Assembly: GCA_902785785.1 (NCBI GenBank)
Contig: CADAAA010000001.1
Coordinates: forward strand, 372,001-436,000
Direction of reading: 5' to 3'
Length of the DNA: 64,000 nucleotides
Origin: an uncultured Bacteroidia bacterium
GTDB taxonomy: Bacteria > Bacteroidota > Bacteroidia > Bacteroidales > UBA932
Shown: piece by piece, positions 51,307-60,755 of the stretch
How the letters are laid out: each line of letters begins with the position of its first letter
Numbering within the stretch: the stretch's first letter is position 1
Translations under genes and position numbers: made by a program
Notes under the pieces: model-generated
What the model was told of the DNA's origin: nothing
The model's database searches: none
What the model saw: only the letters and a program-made list of their open reading frames with translations

Positions 51307-51520
51307 TCTCAGGGGGATCCGGAGCGTACTCCAGCAGGTCCCCTGGCTGACAATCCAAGGCGTTGCACAACGCGTTCAGCGTAGTGAAGCGTATGGCCTT
51401 GGCCTTGCCTGTCTTCAGGATGGAGAGGTTGGCGGCCGAAATGCCCACCTTTTCGGCGAGTTCCCCGGAGGACATCTTCCTGCGGGCGAGCATTACGTCC
51501 ACGTTTACGATAATAGCCAT
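51299..51520 (-). CDS. XRE/HTH_26-type regulator
   Basis: 73 residues. MAIIVNVDVMLARRKMSSGE and VGISAANLSILKTGKAKAIR form a short helix-turn-helix like YozG/HTH_26 regulators. Its ATG shares one base with the flotillin stop (TAATG), so it is translated with it. It runs 8 bp into the end of the convergent GH2 gene. Such regulators usually accompany a DUF2975 membrane gene, which is not present here. Confidence 0.85.
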   Translation of the reverse strand: MAIIVNVDVMLARRKMSSGELAEKVGISAANLSILKTGKAKAIRFTTLNALCNALDCQPGDLLEYAPDPPETT

Positions 51521-52941
51521 TATTCAGCTACCTCCTTTTGCTCTTCGGGCTTGGCCTCTTCCTTTCCCTTGAGGTAGGAAGGAAGGCTCATTCCAGCCAT
51601 CTTGAAAATCTCGTCGAGCGGGGGGACCGACTGCATCATCCCGGAGATGAAGTTGGCAGTGGCGGTCTTGCCTCCCTCCTTGTTGCCGGCGCCGTCCCAG
51701 ACGGTGACCTTGTCGATCTTGATGCCCTTGACAGCCTCGACCTGGGTCTTGACCAGCTCGGGCAGCTTGTCGGAGATGAGCATCGTGATGGCGTCCTTGG
51801 CGTCTCCGCCGGCAGCCTCTACGAGCTTGCCGAAACCGGCGGCCTGCTTGGAGAGGATCTCCAAGGAACCGCGGGCCTGGGCGTCCATCTTGGCGAAGAT
51901 GGCGTCGGCCTGGCCCTGCGCCTCGCGGCGGAGCCGCTCGGCCTGGGCCTCGGCCTCGATGATCATCTTCTCCTTCTCGATCTGTGCGGCGACGACGATG
52001 TTGGCCTCCTGCGTGGCCTTCTCGCGCTCGGCGCGGGCAAGCTCGGCGTCGCGCTCACTCTTGTATGCCTCCTCGAGGGCCTTTGCGGCCTGGACCTTCT
52101 CGGCGGCGACGGCGATGCGCTCGGCCTCGGCCTGCTTCTCGCGTCGGAGGGCGTCGGAGTTGGCGATGGCGATCTTGGAACTGTTCTCACCCTCGACGGC
52201 CTTGGCGTTGGCGTCGGCGGTGTAGATACGGGTGTCTCGGCTGGTCTCGGCGATACGGATGTCCTTGTCCCTGTCGGCCTCGGCCTTACCGATCTCACCG
52301 AAACGGTTCTGCTCGGCCACGCTCTTCTTGGCGTCGTTGATGGCCTTGGCGGCGGCTTCCTTACCGAGAGCCTCGATATACCCGGACTCGTCGCGGATAT
52401 CGGTGACGTTGACGTTGATGAGTTTCAGACCGATCTTGCGGAGCTCGGCCTCGACGTTCTGGCTGACGGCGGCGAGGAACTTGTCGCGGTCGGCGTTGAT
52501 CTCCTCGATGTCCATGGTAGCGATGACCAGACGGAGCTGTCCGAAGAGGATATCGGTGGCGATGGCCTGGATATCGGAAGGATGCAGCCCGAGCAGACGC
52601 TCTGCAGCATTGGTCATGACTTCAGGCTCGGTGGAGATACCGACGGTGAAGCGGCAGGGGACGTCGACGCGGATATTCTGCTTGGACAGTGCGTTGGTGA
52701 GGTTGCACTCGATGCTGATGGGAGTCAGGTCGAGCATTTTCCAGTCCTGGAAAACAGGCCAGATGAAGGATGCACCGCCGTGGATGCATCGGGCGGAGGA
52801 GATGGAACCTTCCTTGTTCTTGCCGGTCTTTCCGTAGATGACGAGGATCTTGTCGGACGGACACCTCTTGTAACGCCTGAGGATGGCGGCGAAGGTCACG
52901 AAGACGACGAATACGATGATGATGATCAGTTCAATTCCCAT
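51520..52941 (-). CDS. Flotillin/SPFH-domain protein
   Basis: 473 residues. One N-terminal membrane span (LIIIIVFVVFVTFAAIL), an SPFH domain (about 30-210: DKILVIYGKTG, VDVPCRFTVGISTEPEVM, INVNVTDIRDESGYIEALG) and a long Ala/Glu-rich coiled coil (about 210-370, e.g. EKQAEAERIAVAAEKVQAAK). This is the FloT/YqiK type that scaffolds membrane microdomains. It follows the NfeD-like gene by 21 bp, and such pairs are widespread. Confidence 0.92.
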   Translation of the reverse strand: MGIELIIIIVFVVFVTFAAILRRYKRCPSDKILVIYGKTGKNKEGSISSARCIHGGASFIWPVFQDWKMLDLTPISIECNLTNALSKQNIRVDVPCRFTVGISTEPEVMTNAAERLLGLHPSDIQAIATDILFGQLRLVIATMDIEEINADRDKFLAAVSQNVEAELRKIGLKLINVNVTDIRDESGYIEALGKEAAAKAINDAKKSVAEQNRFGEIGKAEADRDKDIRIAETSRDTRIYTADANAKAVEGENSSKIAIANSDALRREKQAEAERIAVAAEKVQAAKALEEAYKSERDAELARAEREKATQEANIVVAAQIEKEKMIIEAEAQAERLRREAQGQADAIFAKMDAQARGSLEILSKQAAGFGKLVEAAGGDAKDAITMLISDKLPELVKTQVEAVKGIKIDKVTVWDGAGNKEGGKTATANFISGMMQSVPPLDEIFKMAGMSLPSYLKGKEEAKPEEQKEVAE

Positions 52942-52962
52942 AATATAAGTTTGTTTAATATG

Positions 52963-53577
52963 TTAGACGATAAGCGAATTCAGTTCTTCGACAAGGAGGG
53001 TGCTGGGGCTCAGGACCTCCACCACCTTGATCGGGGTGCCGGTCTTGAGGGTGTCGGAGTCGGTGAGGGCGGCATACTCCCTGACGGCATTGTTGATGGT
53101 GATCTGCACCTTGCCTTCGCCGGCGCGCTCGCCCGGGATGGTCAGGTAGACCTTGCCCTGGCAGCCGACGGCGGCCTTGTACACGTCGATCGTGCCCGAC
53201 TGCTGCATGCCGCTGAGCCACTTGAACATGTACATGACGATGGCGACAAGCGCCAGGCCGACCAGCACGGAGATGACCAGGAGGACTCCAGTCGAGGAGA
53301 TGCTCTTCTGAAGGAGGATGAAGGTCCATCCGAATCCGAGCAGGAAGTTGATCAGGTTGCGGAAGGTAAGGAGGTTCATCCCGGTTCCCATCGCTGAGGC
53401 TGCATCGTCCATGTTGACGTCCAGGCCGCCTCCTGCATCTGCGTCGAAATCGCCTCCGGCGTCAGCCCCTATGAAGGTCATGACCGTCTGGATGACGAAA
53501 ATCAGCGATGCTGCGAGGGTGATGCCCCACAATACTTTCATGATCACGCTGAGTGATGTCCACCATTCTGCTATCAT
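52963..53577 (-). CDS. NfeD-like membrane protein (flotillin partner)
   Basis: 204 residues. Hydrophobic segments at about 10-36 (MKVLWGITLAASLIFVIQTV), 70-90 (LINFLLGFGWTFILL) and 97-118 (GVLLVISVLVGLALVAIVMY), then a C-terminal domain with beta strands (GCQGKVYLTIPGERAGEGKV, VVEVLSPSTLLVEEL) like the OB fold of NfeD/YqiJ proteins. NfeD proteins with flotillin form membrane-organising pairs. An Asp/Gly-rich loop (ADAGGDFDADAGGG) lies after the first span. Confidence 0.88.
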   Translation of the reverse strand: MIAEWWTSLSVIMKVLWGITLAASLIFVIQTVMTFIGADAGGDFDADAGGGLDVNMDDAASAMGTGMNLLTFRNLINFLLGFGWTFILLQKSISSTGVLLVISVLVGLALVAIVMYMFKWLSGMQQSGTIDVYKAAVGCQGKVYLTIPGERAGEGKVQITINNAVREYAALTDSDTLKTGTPIKVVEVLSPSTLLVEELNSLIV

Positions 53578-53649
53578 ATCAAATAAGTTTTAAGAGGTTT
53601 CTGCTGCGAATATAGGCAATTATTTATTGAAAAACAACAATTATTCAAG

Positions 53650-53697
53650 AAAAATAATAAAAATATCGCCGCGGTGGAAATACTCCCCGCGGCGATA
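53650..53697 (-). terminator. Rho-independent terminator after the LOG-family gene
   Basis: ATCGCCGCGG (53665-53674, mapped as 53665-53675 with the flanking T) pairs with CCGCGGCGAT (53687-53696); on the minus strand the stem is followed by a T-rich tract. It ends the gene at 53718. Confidence 0.75.
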
Positions 53698-53717
53698 CGG
53701 TCATTATGCGTCCGATG

Positions 53718-54836
53718 CTATCTGGACGAGAAGGCCAGGATGTTGTCGATGGCCTCCTCCTTATCGTCGGTGATGGACAGGATGAGTCCTTTGTATTTTC
53801 CGCGCGCGAGAAGGTCCTCGAGGAGGGGATAGAGCGGAACCTCGCGGGTGTAGTAGTCCACTCCCAGGAATACCATAGGACTGGCATAGCCGAAGGTCTC
53901 GTAGTGGTTCTGGGCCGCGTCCTGGAATATCTCCTGGAAAGTGCCTGCCGATCCGGGCGAATAGATGATGCCTCCCTTGGCTATCGAGAGGAGGGTATCC
54001 TCGCGGACGCTGTTGAAGAAGAATTTGGCAATGTCTGTCGCAAAGGGGGTGGAGGGCTCGTGTCCGTAGAACCAGGTGGGGATACCGAGGCTGCGGTAAT
54101 TCTTCTGAGGGAACCTCTTCCTGACCTCGAAGGCCGTACGGAGCCATCCCGCATCACGGAATGAAGGCGCTACCTTGATTATCTCCAGCGCCTCCTCGAA
54201 CTCGTCCATGTCGCGTCCGGCCATCCATGCGCCGAAATGCGTGGCCTCCATGGCTCCCGGGCCTCCGCCCGATGCAATTATCTTGCCTTTCTCCGTGAGG
54301 GACTTGCTGATGATGGCTACGTCCTTATAGGCGTCATCGGTGCGGAGCAGGGCATGACCGCCCATGACCGCGCACACCTGCTTCTCGTCGAACCTGCTCA
54401 GGAAATCGTACATGGCGTCGCTCATGGCGTGGTCGTGCAGGGAGCGTCCGAGAGTCTCGCGGATGTCGTCGCAATGCTTGCCCTGCTCGGTGTAATTCAT
54501 GTATACGCGTGAGTCGAAGCAGGTGGCGAAGCTCTGCTCGTCCTCTGGATTGTACCCGTCATACAGCGAGTCGCCGGTGTACATCTTGCCGCGGAAAGCA
54601 TTGTATACGCGCCCCATGCGGGGAAAGACTATGCATGTCTTGCCAATCTCGTCCTCCATGGCGGAGGGGATCTCGCAGCCGAGGAAGCAGCAGTCCGTGA
54701 ACCGGTGTCCGGCAGCGACGTACTGAGGCACGAGGTTGAAATCTATATACTGGAATACATACCGGGTGATGTAGCCCGTGCTGTCGGGTGCAGGGAGGTC
54801 CGCTATGTTCTCTACTTCCTTGTAAGGATTGGCCAT
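53718..54836 (-). CDS. LOG-family (lysine decarboxylase-like) Rossmann protein
   Basis: 372 residues from MANPYKEVENIADLPAPD; the frame stays open a further 2.4 kb antisense through GH3, which is not coding. The Rossmann motifs are VCAVMGGHALLRTDD and IIASGGGPGAMEAT, and the active-site-like segment is YSPGSAGTFQEIFQDA, close to the PGGxGTxxE signature of LOG/PpnN enzymes (nucleotide 5'-monophosphate nucleosidases). The first ~120 residues are extra compared with short LOG proteins. Substrate unknown. Confidence 0.88.
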   Translation of the reverse strand: MANPYKEVENIADLPAPDSTGYITRYVFQYIDFNLVPQYVAAGHRFTDCCFLGCEIPSAMEDEIGKTCIVFPRMGRVYNAFRGKMYTGDSLYDGYNPEDEQSFATCFDSRVYMNYTEQGKHCDDIRETLGRSLHDHAMSDAMYDFLSRFDEKQVCAVMGGHALLRTDDAYKDVAIISKSLTEKGKIIASGGGPGAMEATHFGAWMAGRDMDEFEEALEIIKVAPSFRDAGWLRTAFEVRKRFPQKNYRSLGIPTWFYGHEPSTPFATDIAKFFFNSVREDTLLSIAKGGIIYSPGSAGTFQEIFQDAAQNHYETFGYASPMVFLGVDYYTREVPLYPLLEDLLARGKYKGLILSITDDKEEAIDNILAFSSR

Positions 54837-54869
54837 GTTCGGTTTCAGTGTTTGCAGTTTCAGTATTGG

Positions 54870-54906
54870 CAAAGATAGCAATTTCGGATGATTTATTCTA
54901 TATTTG
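54870..54906. promoter_or_regulatory. Divergent -7 boxes for LOG and GH3 genes
   Basis: TATCTTTG on the minus strand (54877-54870) and TATATTTG on the plus strand (54899-54906), 34 and 24 bp from the respective start codons. Confidence 0.65.
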
Positions 54907-54929
54907 TATATCTGACTAAAACCTGTTTT

Positions 54930-57275
54930 ATGAAATCCGCGAGATACTTCCTTTCCCTGTGTGCAGTCATGGCCTTGGCCCTTTCCTGCGACAGGAAGCC
55001 TGCCCATGCCCCTTCCATTCCTAAGGATGCCGCCGTTGAGAAACAGATCGACCGCATCCTCTCCAAGATGACCCTGGACGACAAGGTCGGCCAGATGCTC
55101 CAGATCAACATCGACGTCCTCGGAGGTTATACCATGGTGGACGGCAGTCCGGTCTGGGCGCTGAACGAGGAGAAGGTGGATACCATGATAGCCAACTACC
55201 GGGTAGGCTCGTTCCTCAACGCTCCCGGCAGGGCTGCGACGCCCGAGCAGTGGAGGGAGTGGATAGGCATGTTCAACAAATATTCCGTCGAGCATCTGGG
55301 TGTCCCTACCCTGTACGGACTGGACCACAATCACGGAGTGACGTATTCGCAGGGCGGAACGCTCTTCATGCAGCCAATCAACCTCGGTGCATCCTTCAAT
55401 GTTGATCTTGCGAGGCAGATGGCGGAGGTGACCGCGTACGAGAGCCGGGCAGGAAACTGCCCGTGGGTGTTCAACCCCGTCGTCGACCTCGGCCGCGACC
55501 CCCGCTGGTCGCGTATCTGGGAGAGCTTCGGAGAGAGCCCGGTCGTCAACGCCAGGATGGTCGAGACCGAAGTCAAGGCATATCAGGGCGATGACCCCAA
55601 CCATATCGACAAGTATCATGTAGCGACCTCCGTCAAGCACTATTTCGCTTACGGGGCTCCCTTCACCGGCAAGGGCCGCACGCCGGCCTATCTCTCGCCG
55701 CAGATGATACGCGAGAAGTATTTCACGCCTTTCAAGGCTGCGGCCGAGGCCGGCGCCCTTACCTTCATGGTCAACTCCGCCAGCATCAACGGCATGCCCG
55801 TCCACGCCAGCTACGAGTATCTCACGAAGTGGCTCAAGGAGGACCTGAACTGGGACGGAATGATCATCACCGACTGGGCTGACATCAACAACCTCTATAC
55901 CCGTGAGAAGGTGGCCAAGGACAAGAAGGACGCCATCCGCATCGCGATCAATGCCGGTATCGACATGAGCATGGACCCGTACAGCGTCGACTTCTGCGGT
56001 CTGCTCAAGGAACTGGTCGAGGAGGGCGCCGTCAAGATGTCGCGTATAGATGATGCTGTGCGCCGCATCCTGCGTGTCAAGATCCGCCTCGGACTGCTTG
56101 ACACTCCTGATGTGGATCCTGCGGATTATCCGCTCTATGGCAGTGACGAGTTCGCCGCCAAGGCCCTGCATGCCGCCGAGGAAGGCGAGGTCCTTCTCAA
56201 GAATGACGGCATCCTGCCGCTTGCCAAGGGTACGCGCATCCTTCTTACCGGTCCCAACGCCAACCAGATGCGTTGCCTCAACGGCGGCTGGAGCTACACC
56301 TGGCAGGGATCCGGCATCGAGGAGATGGCGGAGAAGTACAATACCATATACGAGGCCTTCTGCGACAAGTTCGGAGCTGCCAATGTCACCCTGGAGCAGG
56401 GTGTCCGCTACAATGAGCGGGGCTCCTATTATGATGAGATCGTCGACGGCTTCGGCAAGGCAGTGGCAGCAGCCTCCCGTGCCGACGTGATCGTGGCCTG
56501 CATCGGTGAGAACTCCTATTGCGAGACCCCCGGCAACCTTACCGACCTCACCCTTTCCGAGAACCAGCGCGAGCTGGTCAAGGCATTGGCTAAGACCGGC
56601 AAGCCGGTGATCCTCGTGATCAACGGCGGGCGTCCGCGCCTCGTTGCGGACATCGAGCCCCTGGCTTCCGCTGTCGTTGACATCCTTCTCCCTGGCAACT
56701 ACGGCGCGGACGCCCTCGCCAACCTCCTGACAGGCGATGCCAACTTCTCCGCGAAGCTTCCTTACACTTATCCGCGCGAGATCAATTCCCTGGCCAACTA
56801 CGACTACAAGGTCAGCGAGGAGGTCGGCACCATGGGCGGAGCATACGACTATGACGCCAAGGTCTCGCTCCAGTGGCCTTTCGGCTATGGCCTGAGCTAT
56901 ACCACCTTCGAGTATTCCAACCTCAAGGTGGACCGCACTTCCTTCAGTGCCGCGGACGTGCTGAACGTCAGCGTGGATGTGAAGAACACCGGCTCCGTAA
57001 AGGGCAAGGAAGCCGTTCTCCTTTACTCCAGCGACCTGGTCGCTTCGCTCGTGCCGGACAACCGCGTTTTGCGCGCCTTCGACAAGGTCGAACTTGCTCC
57101 CGGCGAGACCAAGACCGTGTCCTTTGCGCTTCCTGCCAGCGACCTGGCATTTGTCGGAGAGGACGGAAAGTGGGTACTTGAAGAGGGTGACTTCATCCTT
57201 AAGGCCGGTCAGCTCACCCAGAAGGTCACCTGCACCGCCACCAAGAAATGGGAAACACCGAACATATTGAAATAA
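54930..57275 (+). CDS. Glycoside hydrolase family 3 (beta-glucosidase type) lipoprotein
   Basis: 781 residues from MKSARYFLSLCAVMALALSC, a lipoprotein signal; the frame is open 14 codons upstream through the promoter. GH3 N domain (TLYGLDHNHGV, NPVVDLGRDPRWSR, HYFAYGAP), nucleophile Asp in MIITDWADINN, GH3 C domain (VLLKNDGILPLAKGTRILLT) and a C-terminal fibronectin-III-like domain (VSVDVKNTGSVKGKEAVLLY). Likely an exo-beta-glucosidase. It is followed after 4 bp by the SASA esterase, so the two probably act together. Confidence 0.93.
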   Translation: MKSARYFLSLCAVMALALSCDRKPAHAPSIPKDAAVEKQIDRILSKMTLDDKVGQMLQINIDVLGGYTMVDGSPVWALNEEKVDTMIANYRVGSFLNAPGRAATPEQWREWIGMFNKYSVEHLGVPTLYGLDHNHGVTYSQGGTLFMQPINLGASFNVDLARQMAEVTAYESRAGNCPWVFNPVVDLGRDPRWSRIWESFGESPVVNARMVETEVKAYQGDDPNHIDKYHVATSVKHYFAYGAPFTGKGRTPAYLSPQMIREKYFTPFKAAAEAGALTFMVNSASINGMPVHASYEYLTKWLKEDLNWDGMIITDWADINNLYTREKVAKDKKDAIRIAINAGIDMSMDPYSVDFCGLLKELVEEGAVKMSRIDDAVRRILRVKIRLGLLDTPDVDPADYPLYGSDEFAAKALHAAEEGEVLLKNDGILPLAKGTRILLTGPNANQMRCLNGGWSYTWQGSGIEEMAEKYNTIYEAFCDKFGAANVTLEQGVRYNERGSYYDEIVDGFGKAVAAASRADVIVACIGENSYCETPGNLTDLTLSENQRELVKALAKTGKPVILVINGGRPRLVADIEPLASAVVDILLPGNYGADALANLLTGDANFSAKLPYTYPREINSLANYDYKVSEEVGTMGGAYDYDAKVSLQWPFGYGLSYTTFEYSNLKVDRTSFSAADVLNVSVDVKNTGSVKGKEAVLLYSSDLVASLVPDNRVLRAFDKVELAPGETKTVSFALPASDLAFVGEDGKWVLEEGDFILKAGQLTQKVTCTATKKWETPNILK

Positions 57276-57279
57276 CATT

Positions 57280-58740
57280 ATGAAACTGAACCGTTTCGCA
57301 GCGGCGTTCCTTTCGCTGCTCATCGCCTTCTCCGTTCAGGCCGGCAACCTGAAATTCTCGTCCCTGCTGGGCGACAACATGGTCCTCCAGCAGAACACTC
57401 AGGCGCGCATCTGGGGCTCCGCTTCCCCGCGCGCTTCCGTAAGCGTCTCAGCTTCATGGCTCAAGTCCGCCGTCAGCACCAGGGCAGATGCCGAAGGACA
57501 TTGGGAGGTACTGCTCAAGACCCCGGCTGCGACCTTCGAGCCCCAGACCGTCCGGGCCTCCAGCGGAGGCGAGACGGTCCGTGCCTCGAACGTCCTCATC
57601 GGCGAAGTATGGCTCTGCTCCGGCCAGAGCAACATGGAAATGGCCCTTTCGGGCGGGGTGGAGGGCTCTTTGGATGAGATCGCCATGTCCCGCCAGTACA
57701 AAGGTTTGCGGTACATGGCCGTGAACAAGGCCCGTGCTACCGAGCCGCAGTATGATGCCACTGGCGAATGGCAGGAGTGCAACCCCGCCACAAGCCCGCG
57801 TTTCTCCGCGGTGGGCTATTTCTTCGGATCCCGCCTCTCCAAGGCTTTGGACGTCCCCGTCGGCATCATCAACGCTAGCTGGGGAGGTTCCGTCATCGAG
57901 GCCTGGATGAGCCGGGAGCTTCTCGAGGACTGCCCGGACGTCAACCTTGCCGATGCTTCGGACAACAAGGTCAACGACATGTACAAGCCGATGATCATGT
58001 ACAACGCCATGTTCCACCCGGCATCGAAGTATACCGTCAGCGGTATCCTGTGGTTCCAGGGCGAGTCCAACATCAGCATTGCGAACGAGGTCTATGCCGA
58101 CAGGCTCACCGCTATGGCGAAGCTCTGGCGCAAGGATATCGGCAGGGGAGACATCCCCTTCCTCATCGTGGAGCTCCAGCCCTATGACTATTATGACGGC
58201 CAGTACGGCCTGCAGGACGAGCACGGACCGTGGCTCCGCGAGCAGCAGTTCAAGGCGTCGAAGATGATCCCTAACGCCGGGCTCGTCGGCACCAACGACC
58301 TCGCATACGAGTTCGAGCGCACGCAGATCCACGCTTCACAGAAGCGCCAGATAGGCGAGCGCCTGTGCTACATGGCCCTCAATATGGCCTACGGCTATAC
58401 CGGAGTCCAGGCATTCAATCCTTGCTTCAAGTCCGCGAGACTCGAGGACGGCAAGGTAGTGGTTACCTTCGACAATGCCCGTGGCGGCTTCGCCGGAATG
58501 GACGGTGAGATCGTAGGTTTCGAGCTAGCGGGCGGCGGCGGATACTTCCAGCCGGCGCATGCCGAGATCCGTTCCTCCTTCCGCGAGACGGCGGTGGTGC
58601 TGTCCACTCCCGCGGTTCCTGAGCCGAAGGCGGTGCGCTACTGCTTCCGCGACTATCAGGTCGGCAACCTCAAGGGTGCCAACGGCCTGCCAGTCATTCC
58701 TTTCCAGGCAGTTGTGCCCGAACCGGAGCCGAAGGAGTAG
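57280..58740 (+). CDS. Secreted sialate O-acetylesterase-like (SASA) esterase
   Basis: 486 residues with signal peptide MKLNRFAAAFLSLLIAFSVQA. An Ig-like N-terminal domain (NMVLQQNTQARIWGSASP) precedes a SGNH fold with CSGQSNMEMALSGG (Ser), PVGIINASWGGSVIEAWM, ILWFQGESNI and a late His region. SASA enzymes remove acetyl groups from sialic acids or plant xylans. Because it lies 4 bp after GH3, plant-glycan deacetylation is more likely than sialate. Confidence 0.9.
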   Translation: MKLNRFAAAFLSLLIAFSVQAGNLKFSSLLGDNMVLQQNTQARIWGSASPRASVSVSASWLKSAVSTRADAEGHWEVLLKTPAATFEPQTVRASSGGETVRASNVLIGEVWLCSGQSNMEMALSGGVEGSLDEIAMSRQYKGLRYMAVNKARATEPQYDATGEWQECNPATSPRFSAVGYFFGSRLSKALDVPVGIINASWGGSVIEAWMSRELLEDCPDVNLADASDNKVNDMYKPMIMYNAMFHPASKYTVSGILWFQGESNISIANEVYADRLTAMAKLWRKDIGRGDIPFLIVELQPYDYYDGQYGLQDEHGPWLREQQFKASKMIPNAGLVGTNDLAYEFERTQIHASQKRQIGERLCYMALNMAYGYTGVQAFNPCFKSARLEDGKVVVTFDNARGGFAGMDGEIVGFELAGGGGYFQPAHAEIRSSFRETAVVLSTPAVPEPKAVRYCFRDYQVGNLKGANGLPVIPFQAVVPEPEPKE

Positions 58741-58742
58741 TC

Positions 58743-60044
58743 CTATACCGGGTCGCTTTTGTCCTCCGAAATGCGGACAAGATGGGCTTTGAGGTCCTCC
58801 CAACGGTAATACGGACCTGAGAATGCGGGGACGGCCGGAATGGCCGTCTCCTTTTCGTTGTACAGGATCTTCACCAGGATATTGTCCTTCCTGTCGCGGT
58901 AGAAGACCATCTGCAGGTTGGAGCCCATGCATATCCTTTCCCAGATATAATAGCCGTTCTTGTAGGCCTGTCCGACCGGATAGCGGGCTGATATTCCCTC
59001 CAGGCCGAGGAGGCCTGCCAGGGGCAACAATCCGCTGTCATGCCCGAAACGCAGGTCTGCAGCGACATCGCTGCCTTCCTCGATTGCGACGTCCGCCCTG
59101 GCGATGAAATCTTCCACCAGCCATTTGGACGACCATGTGATGCGGTCACCGAAGTCCAGGGAATTGCCGAATGAGCTGTAGGTACGCTCGTTGTAGGTGA
59201 TGGCAAGTCCCATAAGTTCTTCATCTGTAAGGTAATGCTTAATGTCCATCCCGCCCAGCTCGTATTCGAGGTCCTGGCAGATGGCGGCATAGAGGAAAAT
59301 GTAGCGCATGAAGTTCCAGGGATCGGGAACGACTTCGGCGAGTTTTGGGTCATCCTTGAAATAGGTGCGCATTACGCGGGTGGGATCGACGTTGGCGCGG
59401 ATGATGGAGTCGTTCAGATGGGTCTGTCTGTCCTTGTAATCGTCTTCCCCGAAATAATCGTGCGCAAGCAGGTCGAGGTATTTGTCTCCCGTGATGTAAT
59501 CGTATTGCAGGGAAGGGGCCTGTGTCTTGAGGCTTCCAGTGAAATTGGCCATACTGAGCAGGCAGCGCGGGACCGTGCTGGCCTGGCAATGGACCCTCGT
59601 GCGTTTCTTGGACTTGAATACCTCCGGGAAGCGGCTGTTCATGCGGGCTGCTATGGCGGCGTGCTCGCGGCCTCCGCGTACGGAGAGCTCGCCGTCCATC
59701 CCGTTGTGTTCGGTATAGATCCGGAGCATGTCTGCAGCAAGCTTTTTCCCCTCTTCCGTGAGCAGGCCGGCTTTTTCGGCTTTTTCGATGGCCTCATACG
59801 GTCTTGTGCCGCTGCTGCCTATCTGGTGGCGTGAGCCATGCCTGCCGTAGTGGCTGACATAGAAGGGCTTGTATCCCTTCGGCGCCGGAGTGTCGGCTGT
59901 GGGTATGTACTCATACGAGTGATAGACGCCAGCAAAGCGGTCGATGTTCTGACGGATCGAGGACTGGAAGTCCTGGGCCCATACAGTCTGGACAAGGAAA
60001 AACAGGGTGGCCAGGGCGGCCAGGGTGTGTTTCTGTGTATTCAT
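58743..60044 (-). CDS. Histidine-acid phosphatase, MINPP/phytase-like
   Basis: 433 residues from MNTQKHTLAALATLFFLVQTVWAQ, a signal peptide; the frame is open 41 codons upstream. The catalytic motif is YGRHGSRHQIG (RHGxR) and the second is FGHDSGLLPLAGL (HD proton donor), the two-branch histidine phosphatase pattern. This resembles bacterial MINPP enzymes that strip phosphates from inositol hexakisphosphate. It lies tail to tail with the SASA gene (2 bp gap) and head to head with apt. Confidence 0.9.
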   Translation of the reverse strand: MNTQKHTLAALATLFFLVQTVWAQDFQSSIRQNIDRFAGVYHSYEYIPTADTPAPKGYKPFYVSHYGRHGSRHQIGSSGTRPYEAIEKAEKAGLLTEEGKKLAADMLRIYTEHNGMDGELSVRGGREHAAIAARMNSRFPEVFKSKKRTRVHCQASTVPRCLLSMANFTGSLKTQAPSLQYDYITGDKYLDLLAHDYFGEDDYKDRQTHLNDSIIRANVDPTRVMRTYFKDDPKLAEVVPDPWNFMRYIFLYAAICQDLEYELGGMDIKHYLTDEELMGLAITYNERTYSSFGNSLDFGDRITWSSKWLVEDFIARADVAIEEGSDVAADLRFGHDSGLLPLAGLLGLEGISARYPVGQAYKNGYYIWERICMGSNLQMVFYRDRKDNILVKILYNEKETAIPAVPAFSGPYYRWEDLKAHLVRISEDKSDPV

Positions 60045-60068
60045 GGGAGAACGGTGGTTATTCTTCAG

Positions 60069-60076
60069 CAAATATA
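60069..60076 (-). promoter_or_regulatory. -7 box for the MINPP-like gene
   Basis: The minus strand reads TATATTTG, 25 bp before the ATG at 60044. The opposite strand has a near match (TATCTTTA, 60120) ahead of apt. Confidence 0.6.
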
Positions 60077-60148
60077 AAAATAATCCGCTGCGATGATACA
60101 TTTCTTGGATGAGAATGGTTATCTTTATACTCAGAAAAATACCACCAC

Positions 60149-60724
60149 ATGAATTACAAGGATGCATTGAAATTCTATCCCGATTTCCCTATCGAGGGAG
60201 TCAATTTCGTTGATGTCATACCGTTCCTTCAGGATAAGGACCTGCTCCGCGGCGTCGCCCGCGACCTCGGCGTGCTGTGCTCTTCTCCCAATGTCGCGGC
60301 GCCCGAGGCCAGGGGCTTCCTTTTCGCCACGCCTATGATGGCCCTGTGCCCCAATATCGCCAACATCATCCCCATCCGCAAGAAAGGCAAGCTCCCTTTC
60401 GCCGGTGATGATCTTATCAAGGTGGAGATAGTGAAGGAGTATGGCAGTGATGAGGTGTTCTTCCGTCAGTCAGACGTGGCAGCAGGCCAGCTGAACGGCG
60501 ATACTTTCGAGGTCACCTTCTTCGATGACATTCTCGCTACCGGAGGCACGGCGAAAGGCCTTGCCGAAGCATTCGAGCGTCAGAAGATCGTTGTCGCTGG
60601 CAAGGAGCATAAGGTCAAGATCACCGATTTCGTGTTCCTTGTAGAGATAACCGACCTTCCCGGCCGTGAACTGCTGGAGCCGATTGCTCCCGTCAAGGCC
60701 TTGATAAAGGTCCAGGAGCATTAA
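60149..60724 (+). CDS. apt: Adenine phosphoribosyltransferase
   Basis: 191 residues. Converts adenine and PRPP to AMP. The PRPP loop is VTFFDDILATGGTAKGLAEA, the N-terminal conserved segment is FYPDFPIEGVNFVDVIP, and EARGFLFATPM is also typical. Slightly longer than the usual ~175 residues. Confidence 0.92.
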   Translation: MNYKDALKFYPDFPIEGVNFVDVIPFLQDKDLLRGVARDLGVLCSSPNVAAPEARGFLFATPMMALCPNIANIIPIRKKGKLPFAGDDLIKVEIVKEYGSDEVFFRQSDVAAGQLNGDTFEVTFFDDILATGGTAKGLAEAFERQKIVVAGKEHKVKITDFVFLVEITDLPGRELLEPIAPVKALIKVQEH

Positions 60725-60755
60725 TCCATGCTCCCGGACGGTATTCGGGCTATTA

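Noticed and set aside
51538..53397. A 619-codon plus-strand open frame antisense to flotillin/NfeD
   Set aside because: Composition (Leu/Gly/Asp-rich) is what antisense of an Ala/Glu coiled coil gives.
53718..57323. A 1201-codon minus-strand open frame antisense to GH3
   Set aside because: Only the last 372 codons (LOG-family protein) have recognisable motifs; the rest mirrors GH3 codon bias on the other strand in GC-rich DNA.
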